Shown here: positions 18,438 to 26,343 of the stretch, piece after piece
Numbering within the stretch: the stretch's first letter is position 1
Layout: each line of letters opens with the position of its first letter
Assembly: GCA_043813895.1 (NCBI GenBank)
Contig: JBDRKQ010000053.1
Span: 1 to 47,149 of the forward strand
DNA from: CAZTAR01 sp043813895
GTDB taxonomy: Bacteria; Planctomycetota; Phycisphaerae; UBA1845; UTPLA1
DNA length: 47,149 nt
Direction: 5' to 3'
Notes under the pieces: model-generated
Told to the model about the DNA's origin: nothing
Database searches by the model: none
What the model saw: only the letters and a program-made list of their open reading frames with translations
Made by a program: the position numbers and the translations under genes

Positions 18438-18973
18438 GTTGGGTCGGCATCGCCCGCTCGCGGGATGCCCTCCTTTACTGCCGCCTCGTGAAGCTGCCGA
18501 TAGGTCTGATCCAGGGCCTCGGGCACGACTCGGATGTCTCCGAGCACCGTCATGAAGTTCGTGTCGCCGGTCCATCTGGGCACGATGTGGACATGGACGT
18601 GCTCCGGCAGCCCTGCGCCCGCGCAGAGACCCAGGTTGACGCCGATGTTGAATCCTTGCGGAGAAACCGCCCGCCCCAGGACGACTTTGGCATCTCGGGT
18701 CTGCCGCCAGAGGTCCGTGAATTCCGCGTCGGTCAGATCAACGAGGTCGCTCTTTTCAGCCAACGGGGCGACTAGCAGATGGCCGTTGGTGTACGGAAAC
18801 CGGTTCATCAAGACCATGCTCCGATCCGTTCGCCAGAGCACGTGGTTGGTGACGTCATCCTGCGGAGCATCGCGGTACCGGCACAGGAAACACCCGGCCT
18901 CGTTTTCCTCGACGATAGACCGGATATACTCCATTCGCCAAGGGGCCCACAGTTTCTCCCGGAATTCACTCAT
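18434..18973 (-). CDS. HIT-family hydrolase, Ap4A-phosphorylase-like
   Basis: A 179-residue HIT protein. The histidine triad is HVHVHIVPRW, with His125, His127 and His129; the middle residue forms the nucleotidylated intermediate. Upstream lies a CFLC pair (Cys28, Cys31), a frequent zinc-binding element of this subgroup, followed by NRFPYTNGHLLVAP, the conserved nucleotide-binding strand. The overall pattern (LWAPWRMEYIRS at the start) matches the Rv2613c-type diadenosine tetraphosphate phosphorylases. It would degrade Ap4A, a stress-linked dinucleotide. It is the first gene of a two-gene unit with the dGTPase-like gene, which it overlaps by 4 nt. Confidence 0.88.
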   Translation of the reverse strand: MSEFREKLWAPWRMEYIRSIVEENEAGCFLCRYRDAPQDDVTNHVLWRTDRSMVLMNRFPYTNGHLLVAPLAEKSDLVDLTDAEFTDLWRQTRDAKVVLGRAVSPQGFNIGVNLGLCAGAGLPEHVHVHIVPRWTGDTNFMTVLGDIRVVPEALDQTYRQLHEAAVKEGIPRAGDADPT

Positions 18974-19015
18974 TGCTGCATCAATCCCACCGGCTAGAGC
19001 TACTTAAGATTCGCT

Positions 19016-19088
19016 GTAGCGGCCGACGCCCCTGTCGGCCGCTGAGAACGCCCGGTATTCCACGTCCGACACGGGGGTCGGACGCTAC
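19016..19088. repeat. Facing pair of GTAGCG-type palindromes
   Basis: Palindromes at 19016-19042 and 19064-19088 lie in opposite orientation between the HIT gene start and the downstream lipoprotein stop. The arrangement is the same as at 6713-6784. Confidence 0.7.
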
Positions 19089-19215
19089 ACTGTTTCTTCA
19101 AGTGCTATATCCCCACGTCAAACGGAAGCACTGGACGCGGATCAGGAGGACAGATCATCCCCGCGGCAGCTTCCTGTCGCGTGGGAACACGCAACTTACC
19201 CGGCACGTATCATAT

Positions 19216-19249
19216 CGTCAAACGGGGTACCCAACGGTACGTCAAACGG
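19216..19249. repeat. Short tandem direct repeat
   Basis: cgtcaaacgg occurs at 19216-19225 and 19240-19249, 24 nt apart, and again at 19115-19124. The stretch lies just beyond the 3' end of the lipoprotein gene. Function unknown. Confidence 0.5.
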
Positions 19250-19266
19250 GGCACTGAACGACGCGG

Positions 19267-19971
19267 TCAGCGAGAGGGATATGGTGACTTGCGGGGCAAC
19301 GCCGCCGGCCGACCCAGCTTCCGTCGGAGCCGCTGCTGCACGGAGACGACCCGCCCTTTGTCTTCCAGGGTGACGAACGTGCCTGAAAGCCGACACGGAC
19401 CGAAGAGATCAATCGGCTCGTTGTGTGTGCGAACCGGCACCAAGGTCGAGGACTCGATCTTGCCTGTAGCCCGCCGACCATCGCGGGAGAGTGCGAACGA
19501 GACAAAGCCCGCGCCTTCGTACGAGATGGCGTTGTCGGACGTCACGAGGCAGTAGTCGATGCTGGCATTGGTCTGCGAGCTGTTGGCGAACGTGGTGCCG
19601 GGCTTCGGTTTCCAGAAGACGTGGACGAGAAGGAACTGTGCCATCCACACGTCTTCCTGCAGGGGCCCACCGACGGGCTCGTCGTCGGCACCACTGTCGG
19701 CCGCGGGCGGGCTCGGCGGTTCCGGTTCCTCTGTGGGAGATGCCCCCGTCTCGAGTCCGATGAGTGACATCGGTATCTCGAACACAAAGTCCCAACCGCC
19801 CTGAGCGTCAACCGAAAACGCGCCGGTCTCAAAGTGCTCGGTGAACTGCTCCGGATTCTCCGCATCGGCATAGGAGATGATGTCGAATCGCGTGTCTGCC
19901 TTGCGACAGCCATAGACCGTCACGAACCACGTCGCCAGGCTCATCAGTAGCAAGACATGATGGCATCGCAT
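19267..19971 (-). CDS. Putative lipoprotein, function unknown
   Basis: A 234-residue protein. The chosen ATG gives a hydrophobic leader (HHVLLLMSLATWFVTVYGC) with a terminal Cys at about residue 22, so a lipoprotein anchor is likely. The mature part holds an acidic Pro/Glu/Ser linker around 78-100 (EEPEPPSPPAADSG). A domain with QFLLVHVFWKPKPGTTF, ISYEGAGFVSFALSRDG and ESSTLVPVRTHNEPIDLFG follows. This resembles a beta-sandwich exported domain seen in planctomycete hypothetical proteins, but I cannot name a family. The C-terminus is Arg/Lys-rich. The frame is open back to 20082, but that part overlaps the next gene's 3' end and lacks a leader. Confidence 0.6.
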   Translation of the reverse strand: MRCHHVLLLMSLATWFVTVYGCRKADTRFDIISYADAENPEQFTEHFETGAFSVDAQGGWDFVFEIPMSLIGLETGASPTEEPEPPSPPAADSGADDEPVGGPLQEDVWMAQFLLVHVFWKPKPGTTFANSSQTNASIDYCLVTSDNAISYEGAGFVSFALSRDGRRATGKIESSTLVPVRTHNEPIDLFGPCRLSGTFVTLEDKGRVVSVQQRLRRKLGRPAALPRKSPYPSR

Positions 19972-20071
19972 GCGTGGTAGGGGGAGGGGCCAGGTCGATC
20001 GCCACCGCGCGCGCAGGCCAGCCGACCTGTCAAGGCGGCGGGGAGGGCTTCGTCTCAGAGGCACGGGGTGA

Positions 20072-20995
20072 TCACTGCTCATTCGCGTCGAGCAATCCTA
20101 CCTTCTCTTCGGTGATGCGGACCTCAGCCGACTCGATACCCAAGAGGCCGAGCGTGTCGCGCTCAACGATCTCGGCAAGATAGGGCCGTGGGATCGTCGG
20201 CAGATTGGTGCCGGTGACAAGCTGGTTCAGGCGGTAGATCGACTCGATCGCCCCGGCCGGTTGCATGTAGGGGAAATCGCTCCCGAACAGGAGCCTGTCG
20301 ATGACACCGTAGTGGTAAGCGGAGAGCAGCGCGTTGTAAGCCTGCCACGGTCGATGTAACAGCGCGCTGAGGTCGGCGAAAATGTTTTCGTGCTTTCCGA
20401 GGAGCACGACGCATTCCTCAACCCAAGGATAGCCCATGTGCGCGATCACCAATCGCAACTGGGGGAACTCCCGCGCGACCTCGTCCAATAACGCGGGGCG
20501 GGCGAATTCCATCTTCCCCGCCAGGCAGTATTGAAACCCCTGATGCAGGAAGACGGGCATCTGTTGACGCGCGGCCTCCCCGAAGACCTGCATCGCGCGG
20601 CTGTCGGCAGGGTGGAAGTCCTGGGCGGCCGGCGAGACGGAGATCGCCTTCATGCCCAACTCGTCGTGCGCCGTCCGGATGTCGGCCATTGCCTCGGGCA
20701 GGTTGGTCGGATCGATGCCGGCCACGCCGATCAACTTGTCCGGATACCGACGCACATACCCCGCCACGAATGCGTTTGGAATCTCCGCGCCGAGATAGCG
20801 GCTCTTGAAACCCAGCACGAGACTCCTGTCCACGGGCTCGGCGGCCGCTAAGTGGCTCTCCACAGAAGCATCCGGCCAAGAGTCCGTGTCCTCCGCAGCC
20901 ACATCACCCAGGCGATGGGGCCGGCGCGCCTCCGCTGCAGCGCGGCCAAGCTGCTCGGGAGACTCCCATGCGTGTGTGTGACAATCGACGATCAC
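20072..20995 (-). CDS. Amidohydrolase-related metal-dependent hydrolase (Amidohydro_2 type)
   Basis: A 307-residue TIM-barrel enzyme. The metal-binding HxH is CHTH (His6, His8) on the first strand. His151 lies in PVFLHQGF, His186 in VIAHMGYPW, and the final Asp240 in LLFGSDFPYM. These are the positions expected for the PF04909 amidohydrolase family (ACMSD / gamma-resorcylate decarboxylase-like). The substrate is unknown; family members perform decarboxylation or hydrolysis of small acids. The gene lies between a lipoprotein gene (about 100 nt downstream) and aspS, both on the same strand. A perfect hairpin separates it from aspS, so it probably has its own promoter. Confidence 0.85.
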   Translation of the reverse strand: MIVDCHTHAWESPEQLGRAAAEARRPHRLGDVAAEDTDSWPDASVESHLAAAEPVDRSLVLGFKSRYLGAEIPNAFVAGYVRRYPDKLIGVAGIDPTNLPEAMADIRTAHDELGMKAISVSPAAQDFHPADSRAMQVFGEAARQQMPVFLHQGFQYCLAGKMEFARPALLDEVAREFPQLRLVIAHMGYPWVEECVVLLGKHENIFADLSALLHRPWQAYNALLSAYHYGVIDRLLFGSDFPYMQPAGAIESIYRLNQLVTGTNLPTIPRPYLAEIVERDTLGLLGIESAEVRITEEKVGLLDANEQ

Positions 20996-21117
20996 GTCTT
21001 GCGCGTCCCGTTCAAGTAGCGGATCACTTGCGCGATCCGTCGCAGACCCTCATTCGAGGGCGCCGGGCGAAGAGCATATCGCATCCCACGAGTTGTGGTC
21101 AAGCGACGCGAAGGCGT

Positions 21118-21174
21118 GGGTGCCCCATCCCGTTTCGGCTGCCTCGCAGGCAGCCGAAACGGGATGGGGCACCC
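21118..21174. terminator. Perfect 27-bp hairpin after aspS
   Basis: Arms 21118-21144 and 21148-21174 are exact reverse complements with a 3-nt loop (cgc). The hairpin begins 2 nt beyond the aspS stop. It has no U tract. Its gggtgccccatccc edge resembles repeats at 37177-37208 and 39651-39684, so it may be a repeat serving as a terminator or an mRNA-end stabiliser. Confidence 0.7.
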
Positions 21175-21176
21175 GC

Positions 21177-23024
21177 TCACGACTCTGACTTGACGACCTT
21201 CAGCCCCAGTTCATCGAGCTGCTTTGCCGCGACTTCGCCCGGCGCCTGGCTGACCGGGCAGACGGCCCTGGCGTTCTTGGGAAACGCGATGACATCTCGG
21301 ATCGAACTGTAGCCCCCGAGCATCATGACCATCCGGTCGAGCCCGAGCGCGATTCCACCGTGTGGCGGGGCGCCGTACTGCAACGCGTCGAGCAGGAACT
21401 CGAACTTGGCCTTGGCCTCCTCATCCGACAGGCCGAGGAGTTGGAAGATCCTCGACTGCACGTCGCCGCGATGAATCCTGATCGATCCTCCGCCCAGTTC
21501 GACGCCGTTGAGCACGACGTCGTAAGCCTTCGCGCGGATGCTCAGCAGGTTCTCCCGCGACGACGCGGCCTCCCCGACCGACCCCAACAAGTGAAGGTCC
21601 TCATCCTTCGGGCTCGTGAAGGGATGGTGCATGGGGTAGACGCCTTCCTCTTCATCGAAGCCGAACATGGGGAAGTCCACGACCCAGCAGTAGGACCACT
21701 TGTCCTTCGGAATCAAGCCGCGGCGCTCGGCTACGGTCGTCCGCAACCAGCCGAGGTACTTGCACACGTCGGCCTCGTTGTCAGCGGAGAAGAAGACAAG
21801 GTCGCCGGAGTTCGCGCTCGTCTTCTCGATGAGCTCGTCCACCCGCTCCCGACAGTCGAAGAACTTGGCCACGCCGGTTTGCAGAACCGTCTTGCCGCCC
21901 TCCTTCGCCACCTTGACATACGGCAGCCCGCCCGCGCCGATGCCCTTGACCTCTTCGACGAGGCCGTCCGCCTGCTTGCGACTCATCTCCGCGCCGTCGG
22001 GGACGACGATGCACCGTACAACGCCCCCGCGCGCGACCGCCTCTGTAAAGACCTTGAATTCGGTCCTGGCGGCCAGCTCGGACACGTCCTTGATGGTCAT
22101 GTCGTAACGCATGTCCGGCGCGTCTCGTCCATAGGTCCGCATCGCGTCGGCATAACTGATCCGCAGCAGGGGAAGCGGCACTTCGACGCCGAGGATGCGC
22201 TGCGAGACCTCCGCGAGACAGGCCTCGACGTGCTGCATGATGTTCTCCGGCTGGACGAACGCCATCTCGATGTCCACCTGCGTGAATTCGGGTTGCCGGT
22301 CGGCACGCAGATCCTCGTCACGGAAACACCTGGCAATCTGCATGTAGCGATCCATCCCCGCGATCATGAGAAGCTGCTTGAATATCTGCGGGGACTGCGG
22401 CAACGCATAGAATCGCCCGTGATGCAGACGCGATGGGACGAGATAGTCACGCGCCCCCTCCGGCGTGGATTTGTTCAGGATCGGCGTCTCCACATCGACG
22501 AAACCGTGCCGGTCGAAATAGTCGCGGATCGTCTTCGTGATGCGGTGCCGCAAGAGCAACGCCCGCTTGACAGGCGTGCGGCGGATGTCGAGCACGCGGT
22601 GCTCCAATCGAAGATCCTCGTTGGTCTCGATCTCGTCTTCAATCTCGAACGGCGGGGTCTTCGACAGGTTCAACACGTCGATCTCCCGCACGGCGATCTC
22701 GATCTCACCCGTCGGCATGTTCGCGTTGACCTGGTCTCCTCGGCTGACGACCTCCCCTCGAACCGCAATGACTGCCTCGCTTCGCGCGGACTGGGCCAGT
22801 TCGTGGGCCTTGGGGTCCGTCTCCGGGTTGAAGCGAAGCTGCGTGACGCCCTCCCGATCGCGGAGGTCAATGAAGATCATCCCCCCGAGGTTGCGGAATC
22901 CGTCGACCCATCCAGCCAGCAAGACGCGCTTGCCCTCGTCCGCCGCACGGAGCGCGCCGCAATCATGCGTTCGTTGGTGATATGGCAGTGCCACTGTTTC
23001 CTCCGGTTGGTGTCTGTTCTTCAA
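21177..23024 (-). CDS. aspS: Aspartyl-tRNA synthetase, bacterial type
   Basis: Class II synthetase charging tRNA with aspartate. The product is 615 residues, normal for the bacterial type. It has an OB-fold anticodon-binding domain (about 35-125), motif 1-2 regions with LVPSRLHHGRFYALPQSPQ and RDEDLRADRQPEFTQVD (235-251), the bacterial GAD insertion (about 310-430), and motif 3 GGIALGLDRMVMM near residue 580. STPEGARDYL (186-195) is the conserved flipping-loop segment. Discriminating versus non-discriminating specificity cannot be settled here, since no gatCAB lies nearby. The ATG at 23024 is used; a GTG at about residue 11 is possible. A repeat of the CAGAGCC family begins at the start codon region. 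Confidence 0.95.
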   Translation of the reverse strand: MKNRHQPEETVALPYHQRTHDCGALRAADEGKRVLLAGWVDGFRNLGGMIFIDLRDREGVTQLRFNPETDPKAHELAQSARSEAVIAVRGEVVSRGDQVNANMPTGEIEIAVREIDVLNLSKTPPFEIEDEIETNEDLRLEHRVLDIRRTPVKRALLLRHRITKTIRDYFDRHGFVDVETPILNKSTPEGARDYLVPSRLHHGRFYALPQSPQIFKQLLMIAGMDRYMQIARCFRDEDLRADRQPEFTQVDIEMAFVQPENIMQHVEACLAEVSQRILGVEVPLPLLRISYADAMRTYGRDAPDMRYDMTIKDVSELAARTEFKVFTEAVARGGVVRCIVVPDGAEMSRKQADGLVEEVKGIGAGGLPYVKVAKEGGKTVLQTGVAKFFDCRERVDELIEKTSANSGDLVFFSADNEADVCKYLGWLRTTVAERRGLIPKDKWSYCWVVDFPMFGFDEEEGVYPMHHPFTSPKDEDLHLLGSVGEAASSRENLLSIRAKAYDVVLNGVELGGGSIRIHRGDVQSRIFQLLGLSDEEAKAKFEFLLDALQYGAPPHGGIALGLDRMVMMLGGYSSIRDVIAFPKNARAVCPVSQAPGEVAAKQLDELGLKVVKSES

Positions 23025-23123
23025 TCAGAACCGCGCGCGTCAGCAAGCGGTTACCACACGAACGTGACGGCCCGCCCGACGAACGGCAACCCCTTCCTCA
23101 CGGTCGGGGCTCTGATCATGCTG

Positions 23124-23232
23124 GTAGCGGTCGACGCCCCTGTCGGCCGTTGAAGACCACTTGCCTTCCTCGTCGGCCACAAGGGGGCCGACGCTACTCT
23201 TGTTCCCGTCCGACGCGGGGGTCGGATGCTAC
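23124..23232. repeat. Triple GTAGCG-type palindrome array
   Basis: Members lie at 23124-23149, 23172-23197 and 23208-23232, the last two inverted to the first. The last member overlaps the 3' end of the GH113-like gene and encodes its final residues. A CAGAGCC-family repeat at 23022-23051 lies just before. Confidence 0.75.
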
Positions 23233-24384
23233 GGACTTCTCCGGCACCGCGGGCGACATTCCCCCGCCGTTGAACCACTCGCGCAGGATTCGCTCGGCAG
23301 GCTTGCCACGAGGCGTGTAGCCGAAGTCCTTCGCGCCGCCAGGTGACAGGTCCCATTCCCACCAGATGATGCCGCCGACTCCCGGCTCGTCCGCCCAGGT
23401 CTTGAGGAAGGACTCATAGAGCATCGCCTGTTCGAGGTGCCCGGCCTTCGTGGCCTCTTGTGTCGCGTAGTAGTTCCAACCTTCGTGGGCGGCTCCCTCC
23501 TGGCTGCACCAACCGACTTCGGTGAAGATGATCGGCTTCTTGACTTCCCGCTGGAAGGCCTTGATCTCGCGTTCGATCTTTGCCCAGTTCGCGTCGATCT
23601 CTTCGATCGTCGGGTTCGGACCCTCGGCCAATTCGTAGTAGCTCGTCATGCCTACGAAGTCCAGGGCGTCCCAGAACTTGATTTTCTCCGTCTGGTAGTG
23701 GTCCCAGTTGGCCGAGTATCCCAGCTTGCCGCGGTAGTGCTGGCGCACCTCTTCAATCACGCGCCGCCATCGGTCCGCGTAGACCTCCGTCTTGATCAGC
23801 TCAGAACCTACCATAAAGATATCGACCCTGTGCCGCTCGGCGACCTTCGCAAAATGGACGGCGAATCGCGTGTAGCGACGAAACCACTCGTCCCACGCCC
23901 GATCGGCGGGGATGATCCGGCCTCGCCATTCCGTATTCCGCGGCTGCGAGAGCAGAACGATCGGCATCAGGATGGTCCGCAACCCGCGCGACGCTGCAAG
24001 GTCGCACAGTCGTCCGACGTCCTCGGCATCCGCGGTCCGCCGAGCATCGAGATGCAGATCCAGGCTGCCCGCGTGCTCCTGCCAGCCGTGTACAACGAAG
24101 AGGACCGTGTTGGCGCCCAGCTCGGCCACCTCTGGGATCAACCGGCGATACCGTTCGTAAACACCCGGGCCGCCGTTGAGTTGGATCGCCATGCCGCGAA
24201 GCTGTCCAACGTGAGGCGCCCTGCGAGCGGCCTTGACAGCGGGCCTGTCGGAACTGGCGTGCGTGGCGGAATCGTCATCGGCGGCCACGGAACTCGGCGC
24301 GCGTGCCGCTCGCCCACCCTGCCCGACCTGCCAGGCAACGGCAATCGCTCCGAAGGCGATTAGAATCTTGAGAATCGTCCGCAT
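23194..24384 (-). CDS. GH113-like glycoside hydrolase
   Basis: A 396-residue exported TIM-barrel protein. The N-terminal helix (about 4-20) is a signal anchor, followed by a variable linker. The fold begins near RGMAIQLNGG (64-72). The likely acid/base Glu195 lies in DIFMVGSELIKTE and the nucleophile Glu289 in PIIFTEVGWCSQEG, which is the pairing in GH113 beta-1,4-mannanase-like proteins. GIIWWEWDLSPGG near the end completes the barrel. Mannan or related beta-glycan is the inferred substrate. It begins 22 nt after the stop of the phosphodiesterase gene, so the two form a unit. The final residues (SVASDPRVGREQE) are encoded by a dispersed palindromic repeat. Confidence 0.8.
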   Translation of the reverse strand: MRTILKILIAFGAIAVAWQVGQGGRAARAPSSVAADDDSATHASSDRPAVKAARRAPHVGQLRGMAIQLNGGPGVYERYRRLIPEVAELGANTVLFVVHGWQEHAGSLDLHLDARRTADAEDVGRLCDLAASRGLRTILMPIVLLSQPRNTEWRGRIIPADRAWDEWFRRYTRFAVHFAKVAERHRVDIFMVGSELIKTEVYADRWRRVIEEVRQHYRGKLGYSANWDHYQTEKIKFWDALDFVGMTSYYELAEGPNPTIEEIDANWAKIEREIKAFQREVKKPIIFTEVGWCSQEGAAHEGWNYYATQEATKAGHLEQAMLYESFLKTWADEPGVGGIIWWEWDLSPGGAKDFGYTPRGKPAERILREWFNGGGMSPAVPEKSVASDPRVGREQE

Positions 24385-24406
24385 CGTCTGGTATTCGCCG
24401 TGTCAA

Positions 24407-26245
24407 TCAGTCGCCGTCGCCCAAAGCAGAGGATGGTAGCAGATTCGTGCCGTCAATGTCGACGCGCGTGCCGTCGGGCAGGACGGGCTCCGCCCCAAGC
24501 AAGTGGAGCAGCGTGGGCATCACGTCGGTGTTCCTCGCGAACGGAATCCGCACCGCACCCGACAGACCCGGCCCTGCTAAGACCATCGGCACGCGCATCT
24601 CCCCTGGGAGGATCGAGCCGTGCCCGCCGCGGGGGTTTTCCTTGGAGAAGTCCCAGCCGTCCGCGGCGAAGAACACGATGTTGCCGGATCGCTCCGAGTC
24701 GAAGTAGGCGACGATCTGAGGAACGAAGTCCGGATAGCGCGAGTCCGCCGTGAGCCGGAGCCATTGGCGTGAGTCAGCGAACTCCGCGCCTCCTGCGCCT
24801 GAGTCGGCCGACGCGTGATCGAGTATCTCTTCGCCCGGGCGTTGATAGACAGCGTATCTGTCGGGCTTCCCTTCGTGCCGGACGATCAGCGCGTGCCCTC
24901 TCTTTGTGAAGGCGTGGACACGACCCGGGCGAAAGCTCACGGCAGCCAGTTCCACGGCGGGGTGATCGATAGCCTCGGCGACCCAGGATGGCAAGAGCGA
25001 GCGGGCGTCCGCCAAGAGCCAAGGCTCTTGCATCACGCGGGGCAACGGCCAGACGGCCGCCCACCGAGACGCGCTCACGGCGCACGCGTAGTCGTAATCG
25101 CGCAGCAGCCGCTCCTCGTCGCCGGGTTCGGTGTAGTCGTTTGACCACACACGCCCACCTGTCCGCTCAGCGAGGAACGCCGGGATGTCGAAGTATTGCT
25201 CCGGCGCGACCTCCACCATCCCGTGATCGCTGACCAGACACAGGCACGTGCGGTCGTACATCCCAATGTCCGCCAGCGCGTCGCAGACCCGTCCGATCTG
25301 CCTGTCGATGTTGGCGATTGCCTTTGCGTACTGCGGTGATCGAGGGCCGTGCAGATGCCCGATCCGGTCGTCGCCCGGGAAATACACCCATATCAGGTCG
25401 GGCCACCGGCCCCAGCCCTGCGTGCGTTCGGCGATGAGTTCCAGCCGCTGGGCAACCAGACAGTCCACGCCAAGCGTGTTGCCGAAGAACCAGTTGATCC
25501 CGCTGGTCGCCCAATTGTCGATCGTGTGCGTGACGCCTCGGCGGATCGCAGTCTGGATGCTGACGGTCACGCGCCGGCCGAGGATGTCGTAGATCGTCGG
25601 TGACTCATCGTAGTCCTGGTCGACGCGCTGGTACGTCTTGATGTAGCAGTAGTTCTGAAACCTGCCCGTACTTGGCTCGAACCACTTGTTCGAGACGATG
25701 CCGTGATGTCCCGGCAGACGGCCGGTAATGAACGTCGCCGAGATGGCGTAGGTGATGCTGGGAACGCAGGTGACGGCCTTTTCGACGCGGACGCCCCGGT
25801 CGAGAAGATGCGCAGCGATGTTCGGGATCCGGCCCTCGGCGAGGGCCTGTTCAAACTGGGTCTCGCCGAACCCGTCGATGAAGAAAACGACGGCTGCGCG
25901 GTCCGGCAGTCGAACGTCCTTGGGGACATGCACGTTGAGCGGCCGATCCGCTGCGCATCCGCACAGGCAAAGGCTCACAACGGCAAGAACCCCCGGCAAG
26001 AGCCCCCGGCCTTGGCCGGGGGGCGCGATCCTGCAGTTTGCAGCGTACCCCCCGGCCAAGGCCGGGGGCTCTTGTGACGTCGCCGAAGCCCGGGGCTCCT
26101 CAACGCGCTCGCCGCTTCCCTCATGCTGCGGCCTTGCGTGTTGGTGAATCTGGTTGAAGTTCACGAAGCTCTTTCCGAACGCCCTTTTCCCGCCGAATCC
26201 TGCATCGGGAGGCACTACTCTACGAACGCAGCTACCACGCGGCAA
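24407..26245 (-). CDS. Type I phosphodiesterase / nucleotide pyrophosphatase-like lipoprotein
   Basis: Alkaline-phosphatase-superfamily enzyme with a lipoprotein leader. A hydrophobic stretch GVLAVVSLCLCGC ends at Cys97 in the longest frame. The catalytic core starts with metal-ligand Asp124 in VVFFIDGFGE. The likely nucleophile is Thr165 in VPSITYAISA, followed by TGRLPGHHGIVSN. Later metal ligands are in PGDDRIGHLHGP and LVSDHGM, with the final His in GGHGSIL. It may cleave phosphodiester or phosphonate bonds of glycans or nucleotides in the periplasm. The true start is unclear. The frame opens at a TTG (26245) with no ATG, and a 26-nt inverted repeat sits inside the 5' coding part (25998-26073). 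A TTG at 25999 or a start lost to repeat insertion are alternatives. Confidence 0.75.
   Translation of the reverse strand: MPRGSCVRRVVPPDAGFGGKRAFGKSFVNFNQIHQHARPQHEGSGERVEEPRASATSQEPPALAGGYAANCRIAPPGQGRGLLPGVLAVVSLCLCGCAADRPLNVHVPKDVRLPDRAAVVFFIDGFGETQFEQALAEGRIPNIAAHLLDRGVRVEKAVTCVPSITYAISATFITGRLPGHHGIVSNKWFEPSTGRFQNYCYIKTYQRVDQDYDESPTIYDILGRRVTVSIQTAIRRGVTHTIDNWATSGINWFFGNTLGVDCLVAQRLELIAERTQGWGRWPDLIWVYFPGDDRIGHLHGPRSPQYAKAIANIDRQIGRVCDALADIGMYDRTCLCLVSDHGMVEVAPEQYFDIPAFLAERTGGRVWSNDYTEPGDEERLLRDYDYACAVSASRWAAVWPLPRVMQEPWLLADARSLLPSWVAEAIDHPAVELAAVSFRPGRVHAFTKRGHALIVRHEGKPDRYAVYQRPGEEILDHASADSGAGGAEFADSRQWLRLTADSRYPDFVPQIVAYFDSERSGNIVFFAADGWDFSKENPRGGHGSILPGEMRVPMVLAGPGLSGAVRIPFARNTDVMPTLLHLLGAEPVLPDGTRVDIDGTNLLPSSALGDGD
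25998..26073. repeat. 26-nt perfect inverted repeat inside the phosphodiesterase 5' end
   Basis: Arms 25998-26023 and 26048-26073 are exact reverse complements with 24 nt between them. Each arm is itself a near-palindrome (cccccggcc/ggccggggg). Translated, the region gives EPPALAGG and APPGQGRG. A single relative occurs at 32573-32598. Confidence 0.75.
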
Positions 26246-26343
26246 CCCGCGCCGAAGCGCCCCGCCGAAACTGTCACGGCCCTCGCACGCAGTCTCCCGT
26301 CGGCCTGCCTTGACAAACCTTCTCGAACGCGGCCCAATGCCGG

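Noticed and set aside
21360..23153. Open frame of 597 codons on the plus strand
   Set aside because: Antisense shadow of aspS with no recognisable domain.
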